The notes under the pieces: generated by a model | What the model saw: only the letters and a program-made list of their open reading frames with translations | What the model was told of the DNA's origin: nothing | Databases searched by the model: none | Program-made: the position numbers and the translations under genes | DNA from: Bacillota bacterium | GTDB taxonomy: Bacteria > Bacillota > Clostridia > DSM-8532 | DNA: 64,000 nt | Assembly (NCBI GenBank): GCA_023443745.1 | Contig: JAEZTB010000049.1 | Span: forward strand, 1 to 64,000 | Reading direction: 5' to 3' | Part shown: positions 1 to 7,214 of the stretch, one piece after another | Layout of the letters: each line of letters opens with the position of its first letter | Position numbering within the stretch: the stretch's first letter is position 1

Positions 1-25
1 CCATTGTTAATTCAATCCTCCGCAT
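1..25 (-). CDS. start of a gene running off the left edge, possibly a transposase
   Basis: Only the first eight codons are inside the window (ATG at 25, reading left; MRRIELTM). A GGGGTG ribosome-binding site lies 5 bases upstream (complement of 31-36). The direct repeats and hairpin just outside this start look like the end of an insertion sequence. A start of the type 'xxIxLTM' is also what I recall for clostridial IS1202/ISNCY-type transposases. With eight residues this is inference only; it could be any small gene. Confidence 0.3.
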
Positions 26-120
26 TTTTTCACCCCATATCTTTTCTATGGGGTAATTATATACCGCTTCCTTTTGAGACAAAATCACTGACGACTTTTT
101 AAGACAATATCACAAACGGA
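1..120. mobile_element. probable outer end of an insertion sequence
   Basis: Seen: a perfect 8-bp inverted repeat ACCCCATA/TATGGGGT (32-39 and 47-54, 7-base loop) and two 12-bp direct repeats, AGACAAAATCAC (77-88) and AGACAATATCAC (102-113), one mismatch, 25 bp apart. All lie just outside a leftward ORF start at 25. Subterminal repeated transposase-binding sites of this kind are typical of IS21- or IS1202-like elements. The exact terminus and target duplication cannot be defined because the other end is outside the window. Confidence 0.4.
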
Positions 121-152
121 TCACAGAAATAAGCCTGACCTAAAAATTTTAG

Positions 153-181
153 TTGACAAAGAAGCACCACTTACATATAAT
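153..181 (+). promoter_or_regulatory. sigma-A promoter of the trp operon
   Basis: TTGACA (153-158) and TATAAT (176-181) are both perfect consensus hexamers separated by exactly 17 bp. Transcription would start near 188, directly ahead of the T-box leader. Confidence 0.9.
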
Positions 182-187
182 GGTTTA

Positions 188-513
188 AAATTAATATCGC
201 CCATAAACCGAAGATGTGGAGATAAAAACAGTTCGTGCACGCACAGAGAGCCGGGGTAGCTGGGAACCGGTAGTACGCAGTCTGTTAAATGGACCATGGA
301 GGGCGCAGCCAAAAGCGAAGGGAATTGCACATGTATGCATAGCCCCCGCCAAGTATTCTGCGACGTGAAGGCATACGTCAGTTGCCGGGGATATGTTGGT
401 ATTCCAAAAAGCGTGGAGGGGAACCCTTCCAAAGCAAGGTGGCACCGCGGAAGTATTGATAGATATGTTCCGTCCTTGATGATTTTAAAAGAAATCTCAT
501 GGGCGGTTTTTTT
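188..513 (+). promoter_or_regulatory. tryptophan T-box riboswitch leader
   Basis: The conserved T-box sequence AGGTGGCACCGCGG lies at 437-450 and a terminator follows. The distal stem I signature (AGAGAGCC at 245-252, then GGGAACCGG) is present. The likely specifier is TGG (Trp) at 290-292, in the 3' side of the internal loop (TAA-A-TGG), the same relative position as the TTC in the second T-box of this window (GAA-G-TTC). Known mechanism: uncharged tRNA-Trp pairs with the specifier and T-box, stabilises the antiterminator and switches on the operon. The downstream genes are all tryptophan biosynthesis, which agrees with the specifier. Confidence 0.93.
470..513 (+). terminator. T-box regulated terminator before trpE
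   Basis: CCGTCC (470-475) pairs with GGGCGG (501-506, one G-U), with further weak pairing inside, followed by seven T (507-513). It lies downstream of the T-box antiterminator, so it is the conditional terminator of the leader. Confidence 0.8.
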
Positions 514-536
514 ATGCAGAGAGGAGGCATAAACAC

Positions 537-2006
537 ATGTACTATCCAACAAAAGCGGACGCGAAAATGCTCTCGGAAGAATATACTGTGGTTCCCGTCA
601 GCAAGCGGCTCTACGCAGATGTGAAAACGCCTGTAGAGGTTCTCAAAATTTTAAAGGGCGTCAGCCGCCAATGCTTTATGCTGGAGAGCTTGGAAGACAG
701 CCACACCTGGGGGCGGTATACCTTTCTCGGGTATGACCCGAAGATGGAGCTTTCCTGCACAAACGGCGTGCTTACCATCCGGAACGGTGCGGATATCACT
801 ATCGAAACGCCTGAACCGCAAACTTATATTGAAAACATATTAAACGAAAACAAGAGCCCTAAGCTGCCTGATATGCCATCCTTTACAGGTGGGCTGGTGG
901 GCTATTTTTCCTATGATTACATCAAGTACGAAGAACCGACGCTCAATCTGGACGCTAAAGATGAAGAGGGTTTTAAGGATTTTGACCTGATGTTATTTGA
1001 TAAGGTCATCGCCTTTGACCACCTGAAACAACAAATCATCCTCATTGTCAACATCAAAACGGATGCACTGGAGGAGAACTTCGCAAAAGCGCAGTTCGAG
1101 CTGGAACAGATGACCCGCATCCTGCTGGACGGCGAACCAAAGGCGGAAGAGCCGTTGAAGCTCAAGACCGACTTCAAACCCCAGTTTTCAGAGGAAACTT
1201 TCTGCAATATGGTGGAGCGGGCAAAGGAGCACATCTTTGCAGGGGATATCTTCCAAGTGGTGCTCTCCAATCGTTTGGAAGCGGAGGTGGAAGGGAGCCT
1301 GCTAGATACCTACCGGGTGCTCAGGACCATCAATTCTTCCCCCTATATGTTCTATTTTAGTAGCGACGACCTGGAGATTGCGGGTGCTTCACCCGAGACA
1401 CTGGTCAAATTGAATGGGGAAGACCTGTTTACCTTCCCGTTGGCAGGTACCCGCCCACGAGGAGTCACACCGGAGGAAGACGCGGCACTGGAAGAGGAAT
1501 TGATAAATGATCCGAAAGAACTGGCTGAACACAACATGTTGGTGGACCTTGGTCGTAACGACCTGGGGAAAATCAGCCAATTCGGCACAGTGGAAGTGGA
1601 GCGGTATCTCACCATTGAGCGATTCTCCCATGTGATGCACATCGGTTCCACCGTCCACGGGAAAATACGGCAGGATAAGACAGCGCTGGATGCCATTGGC
1701 GCGGTGCTCCCCGCGGGAACCCTCTCCGGCGCGCCAAAGATCCGGGCGTGCCAAATCATCAATGAACTGGAGAATAACAAGCGGGGCATCTATGGTGGTG
1801 CCATCGGGTACATCGATTTTACGGGCAATATGGATACCTGTATCGCCATCCGCATCGCCTATAAGAAAAACGGACGGGTGTTCGTTCGCTCGGGCGCGGG
1901 TATCGTGGCAGATAGCCAGCCCAAAAAGGAATACGAAGAGTGTTTAAACAAAGCGCGGGCCGTCATCAAAGCGCTCCAAGAAAGCGAAGGAGGACTGGAT
2001 GCATGA
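537..2006 (+). CDS. trpE: anthranilate synthase component I
   Basis: Large subunit of anthranilate synthase: converts chorismate and ammonia to anthranilate, the first committed step to tryptophan. 489 residues, the usual length. The N-terminal tryptophan-binding motif (FMLES, compare LLES) is followed by WGRYTFLGYDP. The chorismate-binding half carries PAGTLSGAPKIRAC and RSGAGIVADS. The intact MLES region suggests normal feedback inhibition by tryptophan, so the operon has both enzyme-level and T-box control. Start chosen at 537 because AGGAGG lies at 522-527, 9 bases upstream. The stop overlaps the trpG start (ATGA), so the two subunits are translationally coupled. First gene of a seven-gene operon. 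Confidence 0.97.
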   Translation: MYYPTKADAKMLSEEYTVVPVSKRLYADVKTPVEVLKILKGVSRQCFMLESLEDSHTWGRYTFLGYDPKMELSCTNGVLTIRNGADITIETPEPQTYIENILNENKSPKLPDMPSFTGGLVGYFSYDYIKYEEPTLNLDAKDEEGFKDFDLMLFDKVIAFDHLKQQIILIVNIKTDALEENFAKAQFELEQMTRILLDGEPKAEEPLKLKTDFKPQFSEETFCNMVERAKEHIFAGDIFQVVLSNRLEAEVEGSLLDTYRVLRTINSSPYMFYFSSDDLEIAGASPETLVKLNGEDLFTFPLAGTRPRGVTPEEDAALEEELINDPKELAEHNMLVDLGRNDLGKISQFGTVEVERYLTIERFSHVMHIGSTVHGKIRQDKTALDAIGAVLPAGTLSGAPKIRACQIINELENNKRGIYGGAIGYIDFTGNMDTCIAIRIAYKKNGRVFVRSGAGIVADSQPKKEYEECLNKARAVIKALQESEGGLDA

Positions 2007-2578
2007 CTTTGCTTATCGATAATTACGACAGCTTTTCCTATAACCTGTACCAACTTGTGGGCAGCATTGACCCGGATATTACTGTTATCCGCAACGATGC
2101 TCACACGGTGGAAGAGATACGAAAGATGCAATCAGCGCGAATCATCCTATCTCCGGGGCCGGGGCACCCGCGGGATGCGGGCGTATGCATGGATGTGGTG
2201 CGAGAGCTAAAGGGGGATGTACCAATTCTTGGCGTTTGCCTGGGGCATCAGGCCATTTGTGAGGTGTTCGGTGCCACCGTCGCCACAGCAAAGACCTTTA
2301 TGCACGGCAAGCAGAGCATGGTGGAAGTAGTGGGGGATTTCCCCTTGTTTGAGGGACTGCCAAAGAAACTGCCCGGAGCGCGGTACCACTCCCTCGCGGT
2401 CCTATCGGATACATTGCCGGAGGAGCTTCAGGTGGTTGCGCGGGCGGAGGACGGGGAAGTGATGGCTGTTACCCACATGGAATACCCCATCTATGGCCTG
2501 CAATTTCACCCGGAATCCATCTTGACACCCGATGGGAAGCAAATACTGAAAAACTTTATGGAGGTGACCCAATCATGA
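2003..2578 (+). CDS. trpG: anthranilate synthase component II (glutamine amidotransferase)
   Basis: Class I glutamine amidotransferase that supplies ammonia to TrpE. 191 residues. The catalytic triad is visible: Cys79 in GVCLGHQ, His169 and Glu171 in LQFHPES. The oxyanion-type motif SPGPGHP is at 50-56. The reading frame is open further upstream inside trpE, but the start at 2003 is clear: it gives the family N-terminus MTLLIDNYDSFSYN, has GGAGG 10 bases upstream and overlaps the trpE stop by 4 bases. It also overlaps trpD by 4 bases at its end. It is not fused to trpD as it is in enterobacteria. Confidence 0.96.
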   Translation: MTLLIDNYDSFSYNLYQLVGSIDPDITVIRNDAHTVEEIRKMQSARIILSPGPGHPRDAGVCMDVVRELKGDVPILGVCLGHQAICEVFGATVATAKTFMHGKQSMVEVVGDFPLFEGLPKKLPGARYHSLAVLSDTLPEELQVVARAEDGEVMAVTHMEYPIYGLQFHPESILTPDGKQILKNFMEVTQS

Positions 2579-3582
2579 TACGTGAGGCAATCTTAAAAGC
2601 CGCGACGGCAAAGCACCTAACATATGAGGAAGCGGAAGGAGTCATGGACCAAATCATGCGGGGGGAAGTATCGGAGATTCAGATGTCCGCCTACCTGACC
2701 GCCATGGCCATGAAGGGGGAGACGATAGAGGAAATCACCGCGTCTGCCGCAGGAATGCGCAAACATTGTGTACGCTTGCTCCACGAGATGGATGTGCTTG
2801 AAATCGTAGGCACGGGCGGGGATAAGAGCAACTCCTTTAACATCTCTACCACATCCGCGCTGGTCGTCTCCGCAGCGGGCATACCTATTGCCAAACACGG
2901 CAACCGTGCCGCATCGAGCAAAAGCGGGTCGGCAGATGTTCTGGAAGCGTTAGGTGTCAATATTTCGATTCCACCCGCAAGAAGCAAGGAACTGCTGGAG
3001 ACCATCGGCCTTTGCTTCCTGTTTGCTCAGAACTACCACATCGCCATGCGCTATGTAGCGCCTGTGCGCAAGGAACTGGGTATCCGCACCATCTTCAACA
3101 TACTAGGGCCGTTGGTCAACCCTGCGGGGGCCAATATGGAACTCCTCGGCGTTTATGAACAGGACCTGGTGGAGCCAATGGCGCAGGTACTATCCAACTT
3201 GGGTGTGAGGAGCGCTCTCGTGGTATTTGGGCAGGATGGGCTGGATGAAATCTCCCTTAGCGCCCCAACCAGCATCTGCGAAGTACGGGAGGGCCGTTTC
3301 CGGTCCTATGTAATGACTCCTGAAGAATTGGGACTCAAGCGGTGCGATAAAGCGGCTCTCGTGGGCGGTACACCAAAGGAAAACGCTCAGATTACCCTTG
3401 ATATTCTAAGCGGAAAAGTTAGCCCCAAACGGGATGCTGTGCTGCTAAACTCGGCAGGTGCCATCTATATTGCTCGCCCGGAGCTAACCCTACAGGATGC
3501 GGTGGCAGTTGCAGCAGAAACCATTGACAACGGCAAAGCAAAGAAACAACTGGAACAGTTTATTGCGTTAAGCAATAGATAG
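2575..3582 (+). CDS. trpD: anthranilate phosphoribosyltransferase
   Basis: Transfers phosphoribose from PRPP to anthranilate, the second tryptophan step. 335 residues, full length. The PRPP-binding signature VGTGGDKSNSFNIST is at about residues 77-91, followed by KHGNRAASSKSGSADVLE. The N-terminal helical domain is typical of the nucleoside phosphorylase/TrpD superfamily. The start at 2575 overlaps the trpG stop (ATGA), with GGAGGTGA just upstream. It is the only gene of the operon followed by a real gap: 123 bp separate it from trpC. Confidence 0.97.
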   Translation: MIREAILKAATAKHLTYEEAEGVMDQIMRGEVSEIQMSAYLTAMAMKGETIEEITASAAGMRKHCVRLLHEMDVLEIVGTGGDKSNSFNISTTSALVVSAAGIPIAKHGNRAASSKSGSADVLEALGVNISIPPARSKELLETIGLCFLFAQNYHIAMRYVAPVRKELGIRTIFNILGPLVNPAGANMELLGVYEQDLVEPMAQVLSNLGVRSALVVFGQDGLDEISLSAPTSICEVREGRFRSYVMTPEELGLKRCDKAALVGGTPKENAQITLDILSGKVSPKRDAVLLNSAGAIYIARPELTLQDAVAVAAETIDNGKAKKQLEQFIALSNR

Positions 3583-3705
3583 TGGTGTATCCATAAACAG
3601 TTTGAATAAGACGTAGGAAAGTTGGCATCATTCATAAGCTGACACCCTATAGCACAAAAAAATGATTACAGAAAATAAATTACTAAATTAGAGAGGGGAA
3701 CGCTA
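3583..3705 (+). other. AT-rich gap inside the trp operon
   Basis: The 123 bp between trpD and trpC are much richer in A and T than the genes on either side. I see no promoter with both hexamers and no terminator. A weak hairpin GTTGGC/GCTGAC (near 3621-3645, with G-U pairs) is possible. The region ends with the trpC ribosome-binding site GAGAGGGG. It may be remnant sequence left by loss or rearrangement of material between the two genes; this is inference. Confidence 0.4.
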
Positions 3706-4488
3706 ATGATATTGGAAAAAATCGCAGACAAGACGCGGGAGCGTCTCATAAACATCAAGCAAAGGGCCCCACTTGAGCAAGTGCGGGAAACGGCATTGGC
3801 GCTCCCAAAAGGAGATTTACCTTTTGAGCGGGCACTTTGTGGGGAGGATATTTCTTTCATTTGTGAAGTCAAAAAAGCATCCCCCTCTAAAGGTATCATT
3901 GCTGAAGAGTTCCCCTATCTGGACATCGCGATCGAATACGAAGAAGCGGGGGCGAGCGCCATCTCTGTACTCACTGAGCCGGAGTTCTTTCTGGGGGGCA
4001 ATGTATACTTGCAAGAAATTGCGGAGCATGTAAGTATCCCAACACTGCGCAAGGATTTCACCGTGGACCCCTACCAGATTTATGAAGCGAAAACACTGGG
4101 TGCCTCCTGTGTATTGCTCATCTGCGCGTTGCTCGATACCAAGACCCTTGGCGAATACCTGGAAATCGCTCACAGTTTGGGGCTGAGCGCCATTGTGGAA
4201 GCTCATACAAAAGAGGAAGTCACTTCTGCACTATCGGCAGGAGCCAGAATCGTTGGCGTCAACAACCGCAACCTCCATACCTTTGAGGTGAAAATTGCAA
4301 CCAGCGGACGCCTCCGGGCATGGGTACCGCCGGAAGTGTTGTTTATCTCCGAGAGCGGCATCCGCACAGTAGAGGATATTGCTGCACTTCGCCAGATGGG
4401 TGTTAACGGTGTGCTTATTGGAGAGACCCTCATGCGCGCACCCGATAAAAAGCGGGAGCTTGCGATTCTTATGGGTAACTGCCGATGA
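3706..4488 (+). CDS. trpC: indole-3-glycerol phosphate synthase
   Basis: Closes the indole ring from 1-(o-carboxyphenylamino)-1-deoxyribulose 5-phosphate. 260 residues, a single TIM barrel and not fused to TrpF. Family motifs in order: CEVKKASPSKG with the catalytic lysine, LRKDFTVDPYQIYEA, VEAHTKEE, GVNNRNLHTFEV and ISESGIRT in the phosphate-binding end. The start at 3706 follows GAGAGGGG by a normal distance and gives the usual N-terminus ILEKIADKTRERL. The stop overlaps the trpF start by 4 bases (ATGA). Confidence 0.97.
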   Translation: MILEKIADKTRERLINIKQRAPLEQVRETALALPKGDLPFERALCGEDISFICEVKKASPSKGIIAEEFPYLDIAIEYEEAGASAISVLTEPEFFLGGNVYLQEIAEHVSIPTLRKDFTVDPYQIYEAKTLGASCVLLICALLDTKTLGEYLEIAHSLGLSAIVEAHTKEEVTSALSAGARIVGVNNRNLHTFEVKIATSGRLRAWVPPEVLFISESGIRTVEDIAALRQMGVNGVLIGETLMRAPDKKRELAILMGNCR

Positions 4489-5153
4489 AGATTAAAATCT
4501 GTGGTCTGTTTAGAAAAGAAGATATCGGGTACGTAAATATTGCACTGCCCGATTATGTCGGTTTTGTATTTGCCCCGAGCAGTAAACGGCTGGTGACGGA
4601 AGCGTGGGCAAAGGAACTGCGTGCAGGGCTGGACCCGATCATCACACCCGTGGGCGTATTCCGAGATGCACCAATCGAACAGATTACCCGCCTGTATGAT
4701 GCAGGCACTGTCGCCATGGTACAGCTACACGGCGGGGAAGATGAGGACTATATGGCAGGGCTGCGTGCTAAGCGGGACATCCCCATCATAAAGGCGTTCT
4801 CCATTGCCACAGAGGAAGATGTCTCCCGTGCGCGGGCATCCAAATCGGACTTCATCCTGCTTGACCATGGCAGCGGCGGCACAGGAGAAGCGTTCGACTG
4901 GGCACTGCTGAAAGGCATTGGCCGCCCTTTCTTCCTTGCAGGGGGCATCGATAAGGATAATATCGAAACTGCGCTGGGTTATGCAAATTTTGCGATAGAT
5001 ACCAGCAGTGGCGTTGAGACAGGCGGTAAAAAAGACAGGGATAAGATTTGCGCATTAGTGGAAACGTGCAGAGCTTATAGCGAAAACTATTCATCCAAAA
5101 TACCGGATTTTATAAAGGTCAGAAAACCAGGAAGCGAAAAGGAGGAACGATGA
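4485..5153 (+). CDS. trpF: phosphoribosylanthranilate isomerase
   Basis: Amadori rearrangement of phosphoribosylanthranilate, the step before TrpC. 222 residues. The N-terminus MKIKICGLFRKED holds the catalytic cysteine (KICG). QLHGGED, then DHGSGGTGEAFDW with the catalytic aspartate, LAGGID and IDTSSGVETGG (phosphate loop) follow in the family order. It overlaps trpC by 4 bases. The last 25 or so residues run past the usual end of the barrel and are rich in Lys and Glu; they overlie the ribosome-binding site of trpB and are probably a dispensable tail. Confidence 0.96.
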   Translation: MKIKICGLFRKEDIGYVNIALPDYVGFVFAPSSKRLVTEAWAKELRAGLDPIITPVGVFRDAPIEQITRLYDAGTVAMVQLHGGEDEDYMAGLRAKRDIPIIKAFSIATEEDVSRARASKSDFILLDHGSGGTGEAFDWALLKGIGRPFFLAGGIDKDNIETALGYANFAIDTSSGVETGGKKDRDKICALVETCRAYSENYSSKIPDFIKVRKPGSEKEER

Positions 5154-6358
5154 TGACGAAACAACAGCTCTTGCCCATAGGCGGCAGGTTCGGTGCCTAC
5201 GGTGGGCAATATATACCCGAAACACTGATGAACGAAATCATAGATTTGGAAAAAGCCTACAAGACCTACCGGGAGGACACAGTATTCCAAGCAGAGCTAT
5301 CAGACCTGCTCCAAACTTATGCAGGACGGCCATCCATCCTGTACTATGCAAAGAATATGACTCAGGATTTGGGCGGTGCAAAGGTGTATCTCAAGCGGGA
5401 GGACCTCAACCACACGGGCTCCCATAAAATCAATAATGTCCTGGGGCAGGTGCTCCTTGCAAAAAAGCTCGGTAAAACGCGAGTTATCGCGGAGACGGGC
5501 GCAGGCCAGCACGGGGTGGCTACCGCAACGGCAGCGGCGCTCCTTGGGCTTGCGTGTGAAGTGTTCATGGGCGAGGAGGATACGGTGCGCCAAGCCCTCA
5601 ACGTGTACCGTATGCGGCTATTAGGCGCAAAGGTGCATCCCGTTACCTCCGGCACCCGTACCCTCAAAGATGCGGTCAATGAAACCATGCGGGAATGGAC
5701 GAACCGCGTGCACGATACTCACTATGTTTTGGGCTCGGTCATGGGGCCTCACCCGTTTCCATTGATTGTGCGGGATTTCCAGAGCATCATCAGCAAGGAA
5801 GCCCGCAAACAGATACTTGAAGCGGAAGGTAATCTTCCATCTGCGGTCATCGCCTGTGTAGGCGGCGGCAGCAATGCTATGGGTATGTTCTATCACTTTA
5901 TACCCGATGAAAGTGTTCGCCTCATCGGTTGCGAGGCAGCGGGAGAGGGGCTCAATACCGAACGCCATGCAGCAACTATCGCCAAAGGGGAAGCGGGTGT
6001 ATTCCACGGCATGAAGAGCTACTTCTGTCAAGATGCGTATGGTCAAATTGCACCTGTTTACTCCATTTCCGCAGGACTGGATTACCCCGGCATCGGCCCA
6101 GAACATGCTTACTTGCACGACACGGGCCGCGCGGAGTACGTTTCCATCACCGACGAGGAGGCAGTGAGTGCCTTTGAGTACCTTTCGCAGGTAGAGGGCA
6201 TCATCCCTGCCATAGAGAGCGCCCACGCAGTGGCATACGCCAGAAAACTGGTACCGACACTCAATAAAGAAGATAGTATCATCCTTTGCCTTTCTGGCAG
6301 GGGAGATAAAGACGTAGCGGCCATCGCGCGCTACAGAGGGGAGAAGATTCATGAGTAG
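5153..6358 (+). CDS. trpB: tryptophan synthase beta chain
   Basis: Condenses indole with L-serine, using PLP, to make tryptophan. 401 residues. The PLP lysine is in EDLNHTGSHKINNVLGQ, the phosphate-binding loop is CVGGGSNAMG, and the end is LSGRGDKDV. This is a TrpB1-type chain that works in an alpha2beta2 complex with TrpA. Two ATGs are possible, 5150 and 5153; I prefer 5153 because GGAGG at 5141-5145 then has a 7-base spacing instead of 4. Either start overlaps the trpF stop. It overlaps trpA by 8 bases. Confidence 0.97.
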   Translation: MTKQQLLPIGGRFGAYGGQYIPETLMNEIIDLEKAYKTYREDTVFQAELSDLLQTYAGRPSILYYAKNMTQDLGGAKVYLKREDLNHTGSHKINNVLGQVLLAKKLGKTRVIAETGAGQHGVATATAAALLGLACEVFMGEEDTVRQALNVYRMRLLGAKVHPVTSGTRTLKDAVNETMREWTNRVHDTHYVLGSVMGPHPFPLIVRDFQSIISKEARKQILEAEGNLPSAVIACVGGGSNAMGMFYHFIPDESVRLIGCEAAGEGLNTERHAATIAKGEAGVFHGMKSYFCQDAYGQIAPVYSISAGLDYPGIGPEHAYLHDTGRAEYVSITDEEAVSAFEYLSQVEGIIPAIESAHAVAYARKLVPTLNKEDSIILCLSGRGDKDVAAIARYRGEKIHE

Positions 6359-7121
6359 AATACAAGGAGCATTTGAGAACGGAACGGCGTTTATCGGGTT
6401 CATCACCGGCGGAGACCCGAACATAGAAGCAACGAAGAAAATTATTCTTGAAATGGACCGCGCGGGGGCTAACCTTATAGAAATCGGCATCCCTTTTTCG
6501 GACCCCATTGCAGAGGGTATCGTCATCCAAGAGGCGAATTTGCGGGCACTGGCACACAGAACCACCGTGGATACCCTGTTTGCCATGGTTACGGAACTCA
6601 GGAGGGAAACACAGGTACCACTTGTATTCCTCACGTATCTTAACCCCGTCTATCACTATGGGTACGATTCCTTCTTTGCACGCTGTAAGGACGTCGGTAT
6701 CGATGGTATCATCATCCCGGACTTGCCCTTTGAAGAAAAGGGGGAGGTGGTCCCTGTAGCAGATGGGTACGATGTGGCTGTTATCTCCCTTGTGGCGCCG
6801 ACCTCAGAAGACCGCATCCGCACCATCGCATCAGACGCGCGGGGATTCCTCTATGTGGTCTCTTCCATGGGTGTAACGGGTGTGAGGAGCGAAATCAAGA
6901 CAGACCTTGAGGCCATTGTGAGCGCTGCAAAGGGAGTATCTCCCGTTCCCGTCGCAGTCGGCTTCGGCATCAACACACCCGCTCAGGCAAAGGAAATTGG
7001 TGCCTATGCAGATGGCGTCATTGTAGGCAGTGCCATTGTGAAAATCATCGCAGAGCATGGTGAGAATGCAGCACCCTATGTGGCAGACTATGTATGGCAA
7101 ATGAAGGCGGCACTGGAATGA
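6351..7121 (+). CDS. trpA: tryptophan synthase alpha chain
   Basis: Cleaves indole-3-glycerol phosphate to indole and glyceraldehyde 3-phosphate; the indole is channelled to TrpB. 256 residues, a little shorter than the enterobacterial protein. The catalytic Glu is in LIEIGIPFSDPIAEG and the catalytic Asp in IIIPDLPFEE. GFGINTPAQ and GVIVGSAIV form the phosphate site. The start lies inside the end of trpB (8-base overlap) with AGGGGAG upstream. Last gene of the operon. The GC-rich composition of the operon ends with this gene. Confidence 0.96.
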   Translation: MSRIQGAFENGTAFIGFITGGDPNIEATKKIILEMDRAGANLIEIGIPFSDPIAEGIVIQEANLRALAHRTTVDTLFAMVTELRRETQVPLVFLTYLNPVYHYGYDSFFARCKDVGIDGIIIPDLPFEEKGEVVPVADGYDVAVISLVAPTSEDRIRTIASDARGFLYVVSSMGVTGVRSEIKTDLEAIVSAAKGVSPVPVAVGFGINTPAQAKEIGAYADGVIVGSAIVKIIAEHGENAAPYVADYVWQMKAALE

Positions 7122-7151
7122 ATGTCTTCATTTTTATCATACATCAGGAAC

Positions 7152-7180
7152 TTGACATTCTTTGACCTTAAGTTTATCAT
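7152..7180 (+). promoter_or_regulatory. promoter of htpG-queA
   Basis: TTGACA (7152-7157) and TATCAT (7175-7180) are separated by 17 bp, 35 bases before the htpG start. I see no CIRCE-type inverted repeat near it, so control by HrcA is not indicated. Confidence 0.7.
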
Positions 7181-7214
7181 ATCGATAGAATGTCTTTAGG
7201 GAGGTTTTTTGCTA

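Noticed and set aside
7117..7136. AATGA/TCATT with following T as a terminator of the trp operon
   Set aside because: The stem is only 5 A/T-rich base pairs and overlaps the trpA stop; too weak to call. How the operon ends remains unclear.
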